DNA of 17,458 nucleotides, from NCBI GenBank assembly GCA_015520115.1, contig WAQS01000196.1, forward strand, positions 1 to 17,458, in the 5' to 3' direction. The position numbers were made by a program, and so were the translations under genes. Origin of the DNA: Ferroglobus sp. (GTDB lineage: Archaea > Halobacteriota > Archaeoglobi > Archaeoglobales > Archaeoglobaceae). The notes below the pieces were generated by a model. The model was given only the letters and a program-made list of their open reading frames with translations, ran no database searches and had not been told where the DNA came from. Below, one piece after another: positions 1 through 6,306 of this stretch (position 1 is the first letter of the stretch; each line of letters begins with the position of its first letter).

Positions 1-289
1 AGATGAGCATCTCTCTAATTTTCTCCGCAGCCTCGCTAACTTCGGCGTTGAAGACCCTATCAACAGCTTTTAAAGCTGCTACAAAGTGAATACCCCTACA
101 AATTCCGCAAATTGTGGAAACGATCCTCGGTACTTCCTCCATCGGAAGCCCGAGCAGGATTTTCTCGTAGCCTCTAAATTCGGTTGCCTGAAAAAACACG
201 TTTTCAACTCTATTCCTATCATCGACGAAAACTGAAATCTTAGCGTGTCCTTCAATCCTCGTTACTGGATTGATCGTGATCTTCTTCAC
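1..289 (-). CDS. mvhA: F420-non-reducing [NiFe] hydrogenase large subunit MvhA/VhuA, N-terminal part (cut by window edge)
   Basis: This is the large, nickel-carrying subunit of the cytoplasmic hydrogenase that feeds electrons through MvhG and MvhD to HdrABC. Only about 96 residues are present. The start is GTG at 289, preceded by a GAGGTGAG ribosome site that overlaps the mvhG stop, leaving a 4-nt gap. The protein opens KKITINPVTRIEGHAKI, the usual large-subunit N-terminus (NPVTRIEGH), followed by EFRGYEKILLG. It then shows the first nickel-binding motif, STICGICRGIHFVAALKA: CxxC followed by His at the usual spacing, but with Arg where Pro is most common. It is the last visible gene of the hdrA-hdrC-hdrB-mvhD-mvhG-mvhA operon. 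The second nickel motif and the C-terminus lie outside the window, so it is not possible to say whether a split or selenocysteine form is used. Confidence 0.9.
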   Translation of the reverse strand, partial: MKKITINPVTRIEGHAKISVFVDDRNRVENVFFQATEFRGYEKILLGLPMEEVPRIVSTICGICRGIHFVAALKAVDRVFNAEVSEAAEKIREMLI

Positions 290-293
290 CCTC

Positions 294-1193
294 TCACCTC
301 TTTCTAACCCTCTTGTTTATGATCGCTGATGGGAGAGTGTAAGCGTAGATAACTCTGGCTAAGTTCGGATATTTTCTCGAAAGTTCTTCTGCAATGTTTT
401 TTTCAGCGATTGACGAAAGTAGATCGACGACTTTCGCACCGAAGTCTCTCACGTTTGGAAAAGCTCCGTAACAACCTCTGCATGGGACGTTTACTTTAAC
501 ACAGGTAGCTTCACAATTTCCCGGAGTTAAGGGGCCGAAACACAGAATACCTTGGATAAGGAAGCATCTGCCGTCATCTCTTTCAAAAGCCCTTTTCACG
601 GAGGAAACTTTAATCTCTTCTACCTTTCTTGGACAAACGTTACACACGGAAGATTTCTCGACTATCCACTTCTCTTCGAAATTGAAGTCAATGATTTTCA
701 GTAGCTGATCTTCGCTTGGAGGGCATCCGGGGACGAAGTGATCGACATCAATCACTTCCTCCACTCTTCTCATCTCGTCCCTAAACTCTGGAAGTGTAAG
801 CTCGTACTTTCCGTCAAGAAGAAGTCTCGGTTTTGGAACTTCTTTATCAGAACCAAATACCTCTGAAAGAATCTCTTCAGTTGAGTAGAAGTTGGACAAG
901 CCCGGAACTCCTCCGAAAACAGCGCAAGTTCCAAGAGCTACGACTTTTTCGCTCTTTTCCCTCAAAATCTTCACGATTTCTTCGTGCTCGCTGAGCCTAA
1001 TACTTCCCTCGATAAACGTCACATCTATCTTATCAATTTTTTCGAGATCTTCAAGCTTCGAATTCGTAAACATCGGCGCCCATACGATTGAAAATCTTTC
1101 CGATGAGATGAAGAATTCCTCAAGATCGAAAAATGAGAGCATACATCCGGAACATCCTGAGGCTGAGTAAAATGCTAATTTAATCTTTTTCAT
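294..1193 (-). CDS. mvhG: F420-non-reducing hydrogenase small (iron-sulfur) subunit MvhG/VhuG
   Basis: This is the electron-transfer small subunit of the cytoplasmic [NiFe] hydrogenase, about 299 residues, the normal size. It has no signal peptide, so it is cytoplasmic. The proximal cluster ligands are visible: ASGCSGC (C14, C17), GTCAVFGGVPG (C90) and PGCPPSEDQL (C157). The C-terminal cluster region has C184, C187, C210, C218, C227, C231, C238 and C241 (ending VPCRGCYGAFP). A longer reading frame runs upstream to 1295. I chose the ATG at 1193 because AGGAGGT lies 6 nt before it and MKKIKLAFYSASGC matches the family N-terminus. The start overlaps the end of mvhD by 14 nt, which implies translational coupling. 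It passes electrons from MvhA to MvhD. Confidence 0.93.
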   Translation of the reverse strand: MKKIKLAFYSASGCSGCMLSFFDLEEFFISSERFSIVWAPMFTNSKLEDLEKIDKIDVTFIEGSIRLSEHEEIVKILREKSEKVVALGTCAVFGGVPGLSNFYSTEEILSEVFGSDKEVPKPRLLLDGKYELTLPEFRDEMRRVEEVIDVDHFVPGCPPSEDQLLKIIDFNFEEKWIVEKSSVCNVCPRKVEEIKVSSVKRAFERDDGRCFLIQGILCFGPLTPGNCEATCVKVNVPCRGCYGAFPNVRDFGAKVVDLLSSIAEKNIAEELSRKYPNLARVIYAYTLPSAIINKRVRKR

Positions 1194-1593
1194 GGGAATA
1201 CCTCCTAATCGGATTCCTTCCCAAGCTTCTGACTCTCTCATCGAAGTTTCTTGCAAATTCAACGAACTTCTTCGCATCGGAGCTCGAAACTTCAAGAAAA
1301 GCGATTCTCGAAGACTCCAAACCGAATTCCGGGAGAATGTTTGAGAGGATGGAAGTTTTCAGTTCCGCCACGAAGTTACCCTTTCTATAATGGCACTCGT
1401 TCTTCGGGCATCCAGCTACGAAAACCCCGTCTGCCCCTTCGGCTAAAGCCTTAAGAATGAATTCTGTTTCGACCCTCCCGGAACAGGGAACCTTTATTAT
1501 TGTTATTGAGCTTGGGTACTCATACTTCAGCGTTCCGGCTAAGTCGGCACTCCTGTATGCGCACCACTGGCATGCGAAAGCGATAATCTTCAT
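1180..1593 (-). CDS. mvhD: Hydrogenase/heterodisulfide reductase linker MvhD ([2Fe-2S] protein)
   Basis: This 137-residue protein carries a [2Fe-2S] cluster and physically links the MvhAG hydrogenase to HdrA. The family signature is clear: CQWCAYRSADLAG near the N-terminus (C8, C11), VPCSGRVE (C37), and AGCPKNECHYRKGN (C62, C67, H68). These Cys residues are the likely cluster ligands. The ATG overlaps the hdrB stop by 4 nt (ATGA) and is preceded by GAGGTGATC, a strong ribosome site. The position between hdrB and mvhG supports a complete Hdr-Mvh complex. A delta subunit also joins formate dehydrogenase or other partners to HdrA in some archaea, but the adjacent mvhG and mvhA make the hydrogenase the obvious partner here. 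Confidence 0.93.
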   Translation of the reverse strand: MKIIAFACQWCAYRSADLAGTLKYEYPSSITIIKVPCSGRVETEFILKALAEGADGVFVAGCPKNECHYRKGNFVAELKTSILSNILPEFGLESSRIAFLEVSSSDAKKFVEFARNFDERVRSLGRNPIRRYSHEKD

Positions 1594-2468
1594 CTGATCA
1601 CCTCAAGAATTTTCTTCATGCTTTCTTCCTTGAGGACTTCGTTAGCTGGAATCCCCATGCAGATTGCTAAAAGCTGGGTATAGTAAACGACCGGAATTTC
1701 GAAATTTATTTTCCCATCTTTTTTGAGCCTTTTTTGCATCTCTTCGAGCTGTATTAGGCATGTTGAGCATGGAGTGACGATAATATCCGGATCGATTTCT
1801 TCTTTCATCGATTCGAGTTTCGTCAGAACGAAGTAGGAAGACTTCTCGTAATCTATGTACGCGACAGAAGTTCCAGCTCCACAGCAGTAGTCGAGTCTGC
1901 TGTAGTAGGGAGCTTTTGCTCCAAGAATTTCCACGAGATTCTTTAGTTTTTCAGGATAAAATGGATTCTCCTCTCTGACGTCCATTACTCTCGTAGGCCA
2001 CAAGAGCTGACAGCCCGGGTGAATTGCAACGGTCAAGTCTTTTAACGGGTACTTTATTTTCCTCTTCAACTCTCTCATATCGACAAAGTCGGAGAAAACG
2101 TGAAGTACGTGATAAACTTTGGATGTTCCCCTGTAGAATTTACCGAATTTTGAAAGAATTCTGTTTACGTCGAACCTCCTTCTTTCATCTTTCAGAAGGT
2201 ATATTGCATGGTTTAGAACGCTGAAACAGTTGCTACACCCAGTTACTACATCCACTCCAAGATTCTCCGCTATAGCCAAGTTTCTTGCGGAAATCGCAAG
2301 CCAAGCGTTTAAATCTAGACTCGGGACGGACATCCACGTGGGGCAGCAGGAGTATCCTTCGAGGTCGAGAAGCTCAACTCCGAGGACGCTCATGACCTTT
2401 CTTATCGAAGCCTCAACCTCGGGTTTTAGGAAGGGAATTTGACACCCAAGGAAGAAGCCGAATCTCAT
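1590..2468 (-). CDS. hdrB: Heterodisulfide reductase subunit B (CCG-domain catalytic subunit)
   Basis: HdrB is the disulfide-reducing subunit. It binds two noncubane [4Fe-4S] clusters through two CCG domains. Both domains are visible in the 292 residues: C9, C41-C42 (YSCCPTW), C78 and C81 (TGCSNC) in the first, and C153 (HPGCQLLW), C195-C196 (LDYCCGAGTS), C234 and C237 (TPCSTC) in the second. The start ATG lies 4 nt after the hdrC stop with AAGGTGA before it. The protein is soluble, with no membrane segments. In methanogens the substrate is CoM-S-S-CoB. Archaeoglobales that lack methyl-CoM reductase must use another disulfide, so the substrate is not determined by this sequence. Confidence 0.93.
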   Translation of the reverse strand: MRFGFFLGCQIPFLKPEVEASIRKVMSVLGVELLDLEGYSCCPTWMSVPSLDLNAWLAISARNLAIAENLGVDVVTGCSNCFSVLNHAIYLLKDERRRFDVNRILSKFGKFYRGTSKVYHVLHVFSDFVDMRELKRKIKYPLKDLTVAIHPGCQLLWPTRVMDVREENPFYPEKLKNLVEILGAKAPYYSRLDYCCGAGTSVAYIDYEKSSYFVLTKLESMKEEIDPDIIVTPCSTCLIQLEEMQKRLKKDGKINFEIPVVYYTQLLAICMGIPANEVLKEESMKKILEVIR

Positions 2469-2472
2469 GGAA

Positions 2473-2985
2473 TCACCTTGGAAGAATTCCGAGGTCTGAG
2501 ATGTCTGAAGATCTTAGGATTTCCCTAATTTCATTCAGGTCTTTTTTGGATTTAGCGGCAGAGGAGACTTCTGGAAGACCGAACTTTTCCCTCTCTTCAC
2601 TGTTATCCACGAAGATCGCATGCCCGCTCTCGTAAATCGATCCGACAGCCTCTTTTGCGAGAGGATGTATTCTGAAACCTCTCACCTGCAACCTCCTTAG
2701 AGCGAAATAAACGGAAAAAGGATTGACGTCTTGAGAACATACCTCTATGCATCTTCCGCAAGCGACGCAAGCCCAAGGGGAAGGGTCTGAGAGGAGGGGA
2801 TCTTCTTCTCCCATTTGAACGAATTTGAACAACTTTTTGTTTGGGTAGTCGAATCCGACCAACGTAACTGGGCAAACGCTCATGCACGAACCACATTGAA
2901 TGCACTTCGAAACACCTTCTCCTCCGAGATTGGAAATCACCTCCACAAGGTTTCTTTTCCTTTCGACTTTCACAACGTACTTCAT
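2473..2985 (-). CDS. hdrC: Heterodisulfide reductase subunit C (2x[4Fe-4S])
   Basis: HdrC is a small ferredoxin-like subunit that carries electrons from HdrA to HdrB. The 170 residues hold two classic [4Fe-4S] motifs: C28-C31-C34-C38 (CIQCGSCMSVCP) and C73-C76-C79-C83 (CVACGRCIEVC, followed by Ser rather than the usual Pro). The C-terminal third (LAKEAVGSIYESGHAIFVDN) matches the family. An upstream in-frame ATG exists at 3006, but it would overlap hdrA by 17 nt and lacks a ribosome site. The ATG at 2985 has GGGGTGAT a few nt before it, so I use 2985. The gene sits between hdrA and hdrB, the usual A-C-B order. Confidence 0.92.
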   Translation of the reverse strand: MKYVVKVERKRNLVEVISNLGGEGVSKCIQCGSCMSVCPVTLVGFDYPNKKLFKFVQMGEEDPLLSDPSPWACVACGRCIEVCSQDVNPFSVYFALRRLQVRGFRIHPLAKEAVGSIYESGHAIFVDNSEEREKFGLPEVSSAAKSKKDLNEIREILRSSDISDLGILPR

Positions 2986-2989
2986 CAGA

Positions 2990-4972
2990 TCACCCCACAA
3001 GTGCATCTATCTCCGCGATAATCGATTCCGCCGAATATCCTTGGATGTCTATGGCTTTAGCCGGACAAGAAGCGCAAATTCCGCAACCTTTGCAGCTTCT
3101 TTCGTCAACAACCGCCACTTCGTTAACCTTAATCGCATTGAAAGGACAGACGTTCTCACATATTCCGCAACCTGAGCAAGCTTCCTCGTTCACTTTTGCA
3201 ATGAATGGTTCGACTTTGATCTCTTCCTTGCTGAGTAAAGAAGCGACGGAAGCTGCCGCAGCTTTAGCTTGTGCTACGGTCTCGGAAACGTCTTTTGGGC
3301 CTTGGCAACATCCGGCTAAAAATATGCCGCTCAGAGTACTTTCAACGGGTCGGAGTTTCGGATGATCTTCCTTTAAAAATCCGGAAGGATCGACAGCAAC
3401 TCCTATTTTCCTTGCGAGCTCTTTGGAATCTTCCGGAAGCTCTATTGCTGTTGCGAGAACGACGAGGTCAACTTCCACCTCCACAGGCATTCCAAGATCA
3501 GCGTCAAATCCGAGAATTCTGAGTCTACCATTAGGGAGCTCTTCTATCCCTCCGACCTTTCCTCTGATAACACCTATTCCCATCCTCCTTGCTTCTATGT
3601 AGTACTCCTCAAGATCTTTTCCTGGAGCCCTCACATCTATAACGTGGATGTAGACATCTATCTCCGGCTCCCTTTCCTTCACGAGTCTTGCCTGTTTGAG
3701 CATGTAGAGACAGCAAACCTTAGAACAGTACGTGTGATACCTAACGTCCCTCGAACCTACGCAGGATATGAACGAAATAGCTTTCGGCTTTTTACCGTCT
3801 GACAACCTCAAAACTTTACCGCCTGTAGGTCCGGTAGGTGAGAGAATTCTTTCGAATTGAAGAGCGGTGATAACGTTCGGGGAGTGAGGAGCGTACTCTT
3901 TAAAGGTCTCCTTCTCCATGACTTTGTATCCCGTGGCAACGATTATCGCTCCAACGTTAAAATTCAGGAGTTCTCCCTCCGGATTCCAGCTTTTCGATCT
4001 GTCTATTGCTTTCGTCGGACAAGCTTTTTCGCAGGGGGTTAAGTACTCCTTTCCACCCCTCAGAAATCTTCTTGTTCCGAGTTTTTTCTTTCCACAGTTC
4101 ACGCAAAGCTCGGGATCGTGTACGGCTTTTTTCGGCACGGCTTGAGGAGAAACTATGTACATGGCAGCCCTCTTACTTAAACCTTCATCGAACTCGTTCG
4201 GTTTCCAAGCCTTTGGTGGACATACCGTTGTGCAAGCCCCGCAGCCTATGCACTTCTCCCAGTCCACGTAGGTTTGCTTCTTTCTCACTTTAACGTTAAA
4301 GTTCCCGAAGGATCCATCAACCTCTTCAACTTCGGCGTAAGTTATAAGCTCTATCATCGGGTTGTTCGCAACTTCCGCCATTAACGACGAGACAACGCAA
4401 GAAGCGCAGTCGTTGAGTGGAAAGATTTTATCGAATTTTATGAGTTTTCCACCTACAGATGGTTCTTTCTCCACGAGATATACCTTGAAACCCATTTTCG
4501 CTAAATCGAGAGAGGCTGTCATTCCCGCTATTCCCCCGCCGATAACGAGAACGCTCCTCTCAACTTCGAATCTTAAATCGTCAAGAGGCTTAAGTGTTTT
4601 AACTTTGGAAATTGCAGCTTCTATCAATCTTTTTGCCTTTTCGGTAGCCTCTCTTTTGTTTTTCCCGTGAACCCAGCTGCACTGTTCTCTAATGTTGGCT
4701 ATTTCCAAGAGGTACTTTGACAGTCCAGCAGTTTCGAGGGCTGATCTGAAAAACTTCTCGTGGTTGTAAGGGCTACAGGCAGCAATAACCACTCTGTCGA
4801 CAAGTTTGTTCGTAACGTCGCTTCTTATCATTTCCCAAGCTGGTTCGGAGCACATGAATAGGTGATCTCGGACAACGTTTACTTTGTCCTTAAAATACCC
4901 GATTAAATTCTTTATATCAACGACATCGGCTATATTTCTCCCGCAATGGCAGATGTAAAGCCCAATCTTCAC
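2990..4972 (-). CDS. hdrA: Heterodisulfide reductase subunit A (FAD electron-bifurcating subunit)
   Basis: HdrA is the FAD protein where electrons from H2 split between disulfide (through HdrC/B) and ferredoxin. The 660 residues show the N-terminal HdrA domain (GLYICHCGRNIADVVD; C41; CSPYNHEKFF), the FAD-binding GGGIAG (145-150), a first [4Fe-4S] motif C241-C244-C247-C251, further cysteines C290, C293, C314 and C318 in the inserted ferredoxin region, and a C-terminal double ferredoxin. The first C-terminal motif is normal (C599, C602, C605, C609). The second reads CKGCGICASCP (C627, C630, C633, C636), one residue short between its last two Cys. The start is GTG with no ribosome site, 27 nt after a TATA box, so the mRNA is probably leaderless. 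It is the first gene of the six-gene operon. Confidence 0.94.
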   Translation of the reverse strand: MKIGLYICHCGRNIADVVDIKNLIGYFKDKVNVVRDHLFMCSEPAWEMIRSDVTNKLVDRVVIAACSPYNHEKFFRSALETAGLSKYLLEIANIREQCSWVHGKNKREATEKAKRLIEAAISKVKTLKPLDDLRFEVERSVLVIGGGIAGMTASLDLAKMGFKVYLVEKEPSVGGKLIKFDKIFPLNDCASCVVSSLMAEVANNPMIELITYAEVEEVDGSFGNFNVKVRKKQTYVDWEKCIGCGACTTVCPPKAWKPNEFDEGLSKRAAMYIVSPQAVPKKAVHDPELCVNCGKKKLGTRRFLRGGKEYLTPCEKACPTKAIDRSKSWNPEGELLNFNVGAIIVATGYKVMEKETFKEYAPHSPNVITALQFERILSPTGPTGGKVLRLSDGKKPKAISFISCVGSRDVRYHTYCSKVCCLYMLKQARLVKEREPEIDVYIHVIDVRAPGKDLEEYYIEARRMGIGVIRGKVGGIEELPNGRLRILGFDADLGMPVEVEVDLVVLATAIELPEDSKELARKIGVAVDPSGFLKEDHPKLRPVESTLSGIFLAGCCQGPKDVSETVAQAKAAAASVASLLSKEEIKVEPFIAKVNEEACSGCGICENVCPFNAIKVNEVAVVDERSCKGCGICASCPAKAIDIQGYSAESIIAEIDALVG

Positions 4973-4994
4973 AGTTCATTTTTGCAAATTTTAC

Positions 4995-5003
4995 CTTATA
5001 AAT
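4995..5003 (-). promoter_or_regulatory. TATA box of the hdr-mvh operon
   Basis: On the minus strand the sequence reads ATTTATAAG, a good archaeal TATA element centred about 27 nt before the hdrA GTG at 4972. This spacing places the transcription start at or within a few bases of the start codon, so the operon is probably headed by a leaderless transcript. This agrees with the missing Shine-Dalgarno sequence before hdrA, while the downstream genes all have one. Confidence 0.6.
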
Positions 5004-5029
5004 CTACCGAACTTTTTGAATTTGTTGAT

Positions 5030-5047
5030 ATACTTGTTGAAAACTAC
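5030..5047. promoter_or_regulatory. Operator-like motif upstream of hdrA, shared with the vht promoter
   Basis: The plus strand reads ATACTTGTTGAAAACTAC. It matches 14 of 18 positions with the minus strand of 9129-9146 (ATACTTGTTTGAAAGTAT) upstream of the vht operon. It lies about 26 bp beyond the hdrA TATA box, consistent with an upstream activator or with a site shared by the two divergent promoters here. A nearby direct repeat of TTGTTGA (5023-5029 and 5034-5040) overlaps it. No other regulatory evidence is visible, so this is a candidate only. Confidence 0.35.
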
Positions 5048-5095
5048 ATCTAATTAAACGCATTATAATTAATGTATTTTGAAAATTAAGAAATG

Positions 5096-5103
5096 TTTAT
5101 ATT
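5096..5103 (+). promoter_or_regulatory. TATA box for the 23-codon ORF
   Basis: TTTATATT on the plus strand is centred about 27 nt before the ATG at 5126. That is the same leaderless geometry seen for hdrA, the secreted orphan, the acetyltransferase and the HTH regulator in this window. It points away from the hdr operon, and the only start codon at the right distance is that of the tiny ORF at 5126. Confidence 0.5.
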
Positions 5104-5125
5104 AGAACGTGTAAAACTAACGATC

Positions 5126-5197
5126 ATGTGGGAGGCAGTAGTTCTGCTCGGCTTAGCCTTCTACGTACTCTCGCTGATCTATCTATTGAGAGAGTAA
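5126..5197 (+). CDS. Putative 23-residue single-span membrane peptide
   Basis: A short frame starts ATG at 5126 and stops TAA at 5195-5197. It begins MWEAVVLLGL and ends YLLRE, almost entirely hydrophobic with charged residues only at Glu3 and the last two positions, so it would form one transmembrane helix. There is a TATA box 27 nt before the ATG (5096-5103), and a run of seven T at 5214-5220 starts 17 nt after the stop, as expected for archaeal termination. The frame lies tail-to-tail with the hydrogenase maturation protease gene and overlaps its last 19 nt. I recognise no family. It may be a small accessory peptide of the membrane hydrogenase, or a chance frame in a short RNA antisense to the vht operon end. 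Confidence 0.4.
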   Translation: MWEAVVLLGLAFYVLSLIYLLRE

Positions 5198-5646
5198 TTT
5201 ATCTCCTCCAATATTTTTTTGACAGCTTCGTCAAGACTCTTCTTCACCGAATCTGACGGTTCGAAACTCTCAAGATTTTCTACTTCGATGCCCACCACAA
5301 CAATTTCGGGAATATTCCTGATCATGCTTAAAGCCTTTGCAACCGTAAAAAAGCTGAAATCGTGAGATGAAGCAACTGAAACGCTAAGCGATTCGATAAA
5401 ATCTTTCATTTCGATCCTGACAACGCTGCCCGGTTTTTTTCCCGATTTCACAGCATCGACAACCACTATTTTATCGTAATTATCAAAAAAATTTATGAGT
5501 TGAAAACTTAAGGTTCCTCCCTCGACAACATCCACTTCTCTCGGCAATTTCAGCTTTTTCAATCTTTTCACGATCTCTATTCCGATAGCGTCATCTCCAG
5601 CGAGGGGATTACCTACCCCCAGCACCAGCAATCGCTTTCGGGACAT
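5179..5646 (-). CDS. [NiFe] hydrogenase maturation endopeptidase (HyaD/HybD family, M52)
   Basis: This 155-residue protein belongs to the peptidase family that removes the C-terminal extension of a hydrogenase large subunit once nickel is in place. The family N-terminus is clear (LLVLGVGNPLAGDDAIGIEI, residues 6-25). The likely nickel-contact residues are Asp18/Asp19, Asp64 in VVVDAVKSG and His95 in SSHDF, the last two matching the Asp and His of E. coli HybD. The start ATG at 5646 lies inside the end of vhtC (38-nt overlap), so it is translated with the vht operon and its probable substrate is VhtA. The likely cleavage target there leaves only four residues after the final His, which is unusually short. 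Confidence 0.9.
   Translation of the reverse strand: MSRKRLLVLGVGNPLAGDDAIGIEIVKRLKKLKLPREVDVVEGGTLSFQLINFFDNYDKIVVVDAVKSGKKPGSVVRIEMKDFIESLSVSVASSHDFSFFTVAKALSMIRNIPEIVVVGIEVENLESFEPSDSVKKSLDEAVKKILEEINYSLNR
5214..5220 (+). terminator. Oligo-T tract after the 23-codon ORF
   Basis: Seven consecutive T on the plus strand lie 17 nt past the stop of the small ORF at 5126-5197. Archaeal RNA polymerase often terminates at such tracts without a hairpin. The tract lies in the antisense direction within the protease coding sequence, so it may also be coincidental lysine/asparagine codon composition. Confidence 0.35.
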
Positions 5647-6304
5647 GTTTGCGCTTCAAATCTCCAACAGTTGCGACCTTTTCTTTCCTCTTTCCGTGTA
5701 TCATCGAGCCGAGAGTTCCGAATATCGTTGCCGCATAGGCGTGAGTTACTGCTATTGCGGCGTAGAGGAACATCACGAACCTGTGGGTAGCTCTGATGAA
5801 TGCGTAGCTGTCAACGCCAAGTAGATTGGAAAGTTGCTCTGAAGCTTTCAGTACGAAGTTATAGGTCTTTGGATCATAGAGGGCTAAACCAGTAAGTCCG
5901 ATCACGAGCGTTAAGGCTACGTAAGTCCACCACACGAGAACTTGGCTCGGTATGACTTTTTCGACGTATTCTCTTCTCTTAGGATCGTAAGCTCTTGGAT
6001 CGTCGACGTGATCTCCTTTAATCCATGCAATAGCCTCTTCGATAACGAACTTCACGCTGTAGGGTATTCTTTTTGGGGAGATCCATTTCCACTCTTCCGT
6101 TAAAGCAAAGTAGGAGAAGAGTATCCATAGCCCGAGGAAGATAAATCCGAGCCTGATGTGTAGAGCTTGTGCGTCATCTATCACTTTGACTCCGAAAGCA
6201 AGTTGAACTCCCGTGAGGGTAAGAAAGAGGCAAGTTATCACTATTCCCCAGTGACAAACTCTGACGAACTTGGAGTGTCTTTCAACTTCCACGAAATCCC
6301 CCAT
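5609..6304 (-). CDS. vhtC: Hydrogenase cytochrome b subunit VhtC
   Basis: This di-heme-type cytochrome b anchors the VhtGA hydrogenase to the membrane and passes electrons to the quinone (or methanophenazine-like) pool. The 231 residues contain four hydrophobic spans at about 19-38, 49-69, 119-142 and 176-197. Candidate heme-ligand histidines lie at the membrane edges (H10, H18, H49, H174, H188). A longer frame extends upstream to 6343, but the ATG at 6304 has GAGGTG 6-11 nt before it and follows the vhtA stop by 2 nt. The Shine-Dalgarno sequence is embedded in the last codons of vhtA. The C-terminus is Lys-rich and cytoplasmic. It overlaps the maturation protease by 38 nt. Confidence 0.88.
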   Translation of the reverse strand: MGDFVEVERHSKFVRVCHWGIVITCLFLTLTGVQLAFGVKVIDDAQALHIRLGFIFLGLWILFSYFALTEEWKWISPKRIPYSVKFVIEEAIAWIKGDHVDDPRAYDPKRREYVEKVIPSQVLVWWTYVALTLVIGLTGLALYDPKTYNFVLKASEQLSNLLGVDSYAFIRATHRFVMFLYAAIAVTHAYAATIFGTLGSMIHGKRKEKVATVGDLKRKHVPKAIAGAGGR

Positions 6305-6306
6305 CT

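Noticed and set aside
892..1170. Plus-strand open frames of 60-140 codons opposite the mvh, hdr and vht genes
   Set aside because: They are antisense shadows of strongly conserved minus-strand genes and have no family features.
2986..3006. Upstream ATG for HdrC at 3006
   Set aside because: No ribosome site, and it overlaps hdrA; the ATG at 2985 has GGGGTGAT at good distance.
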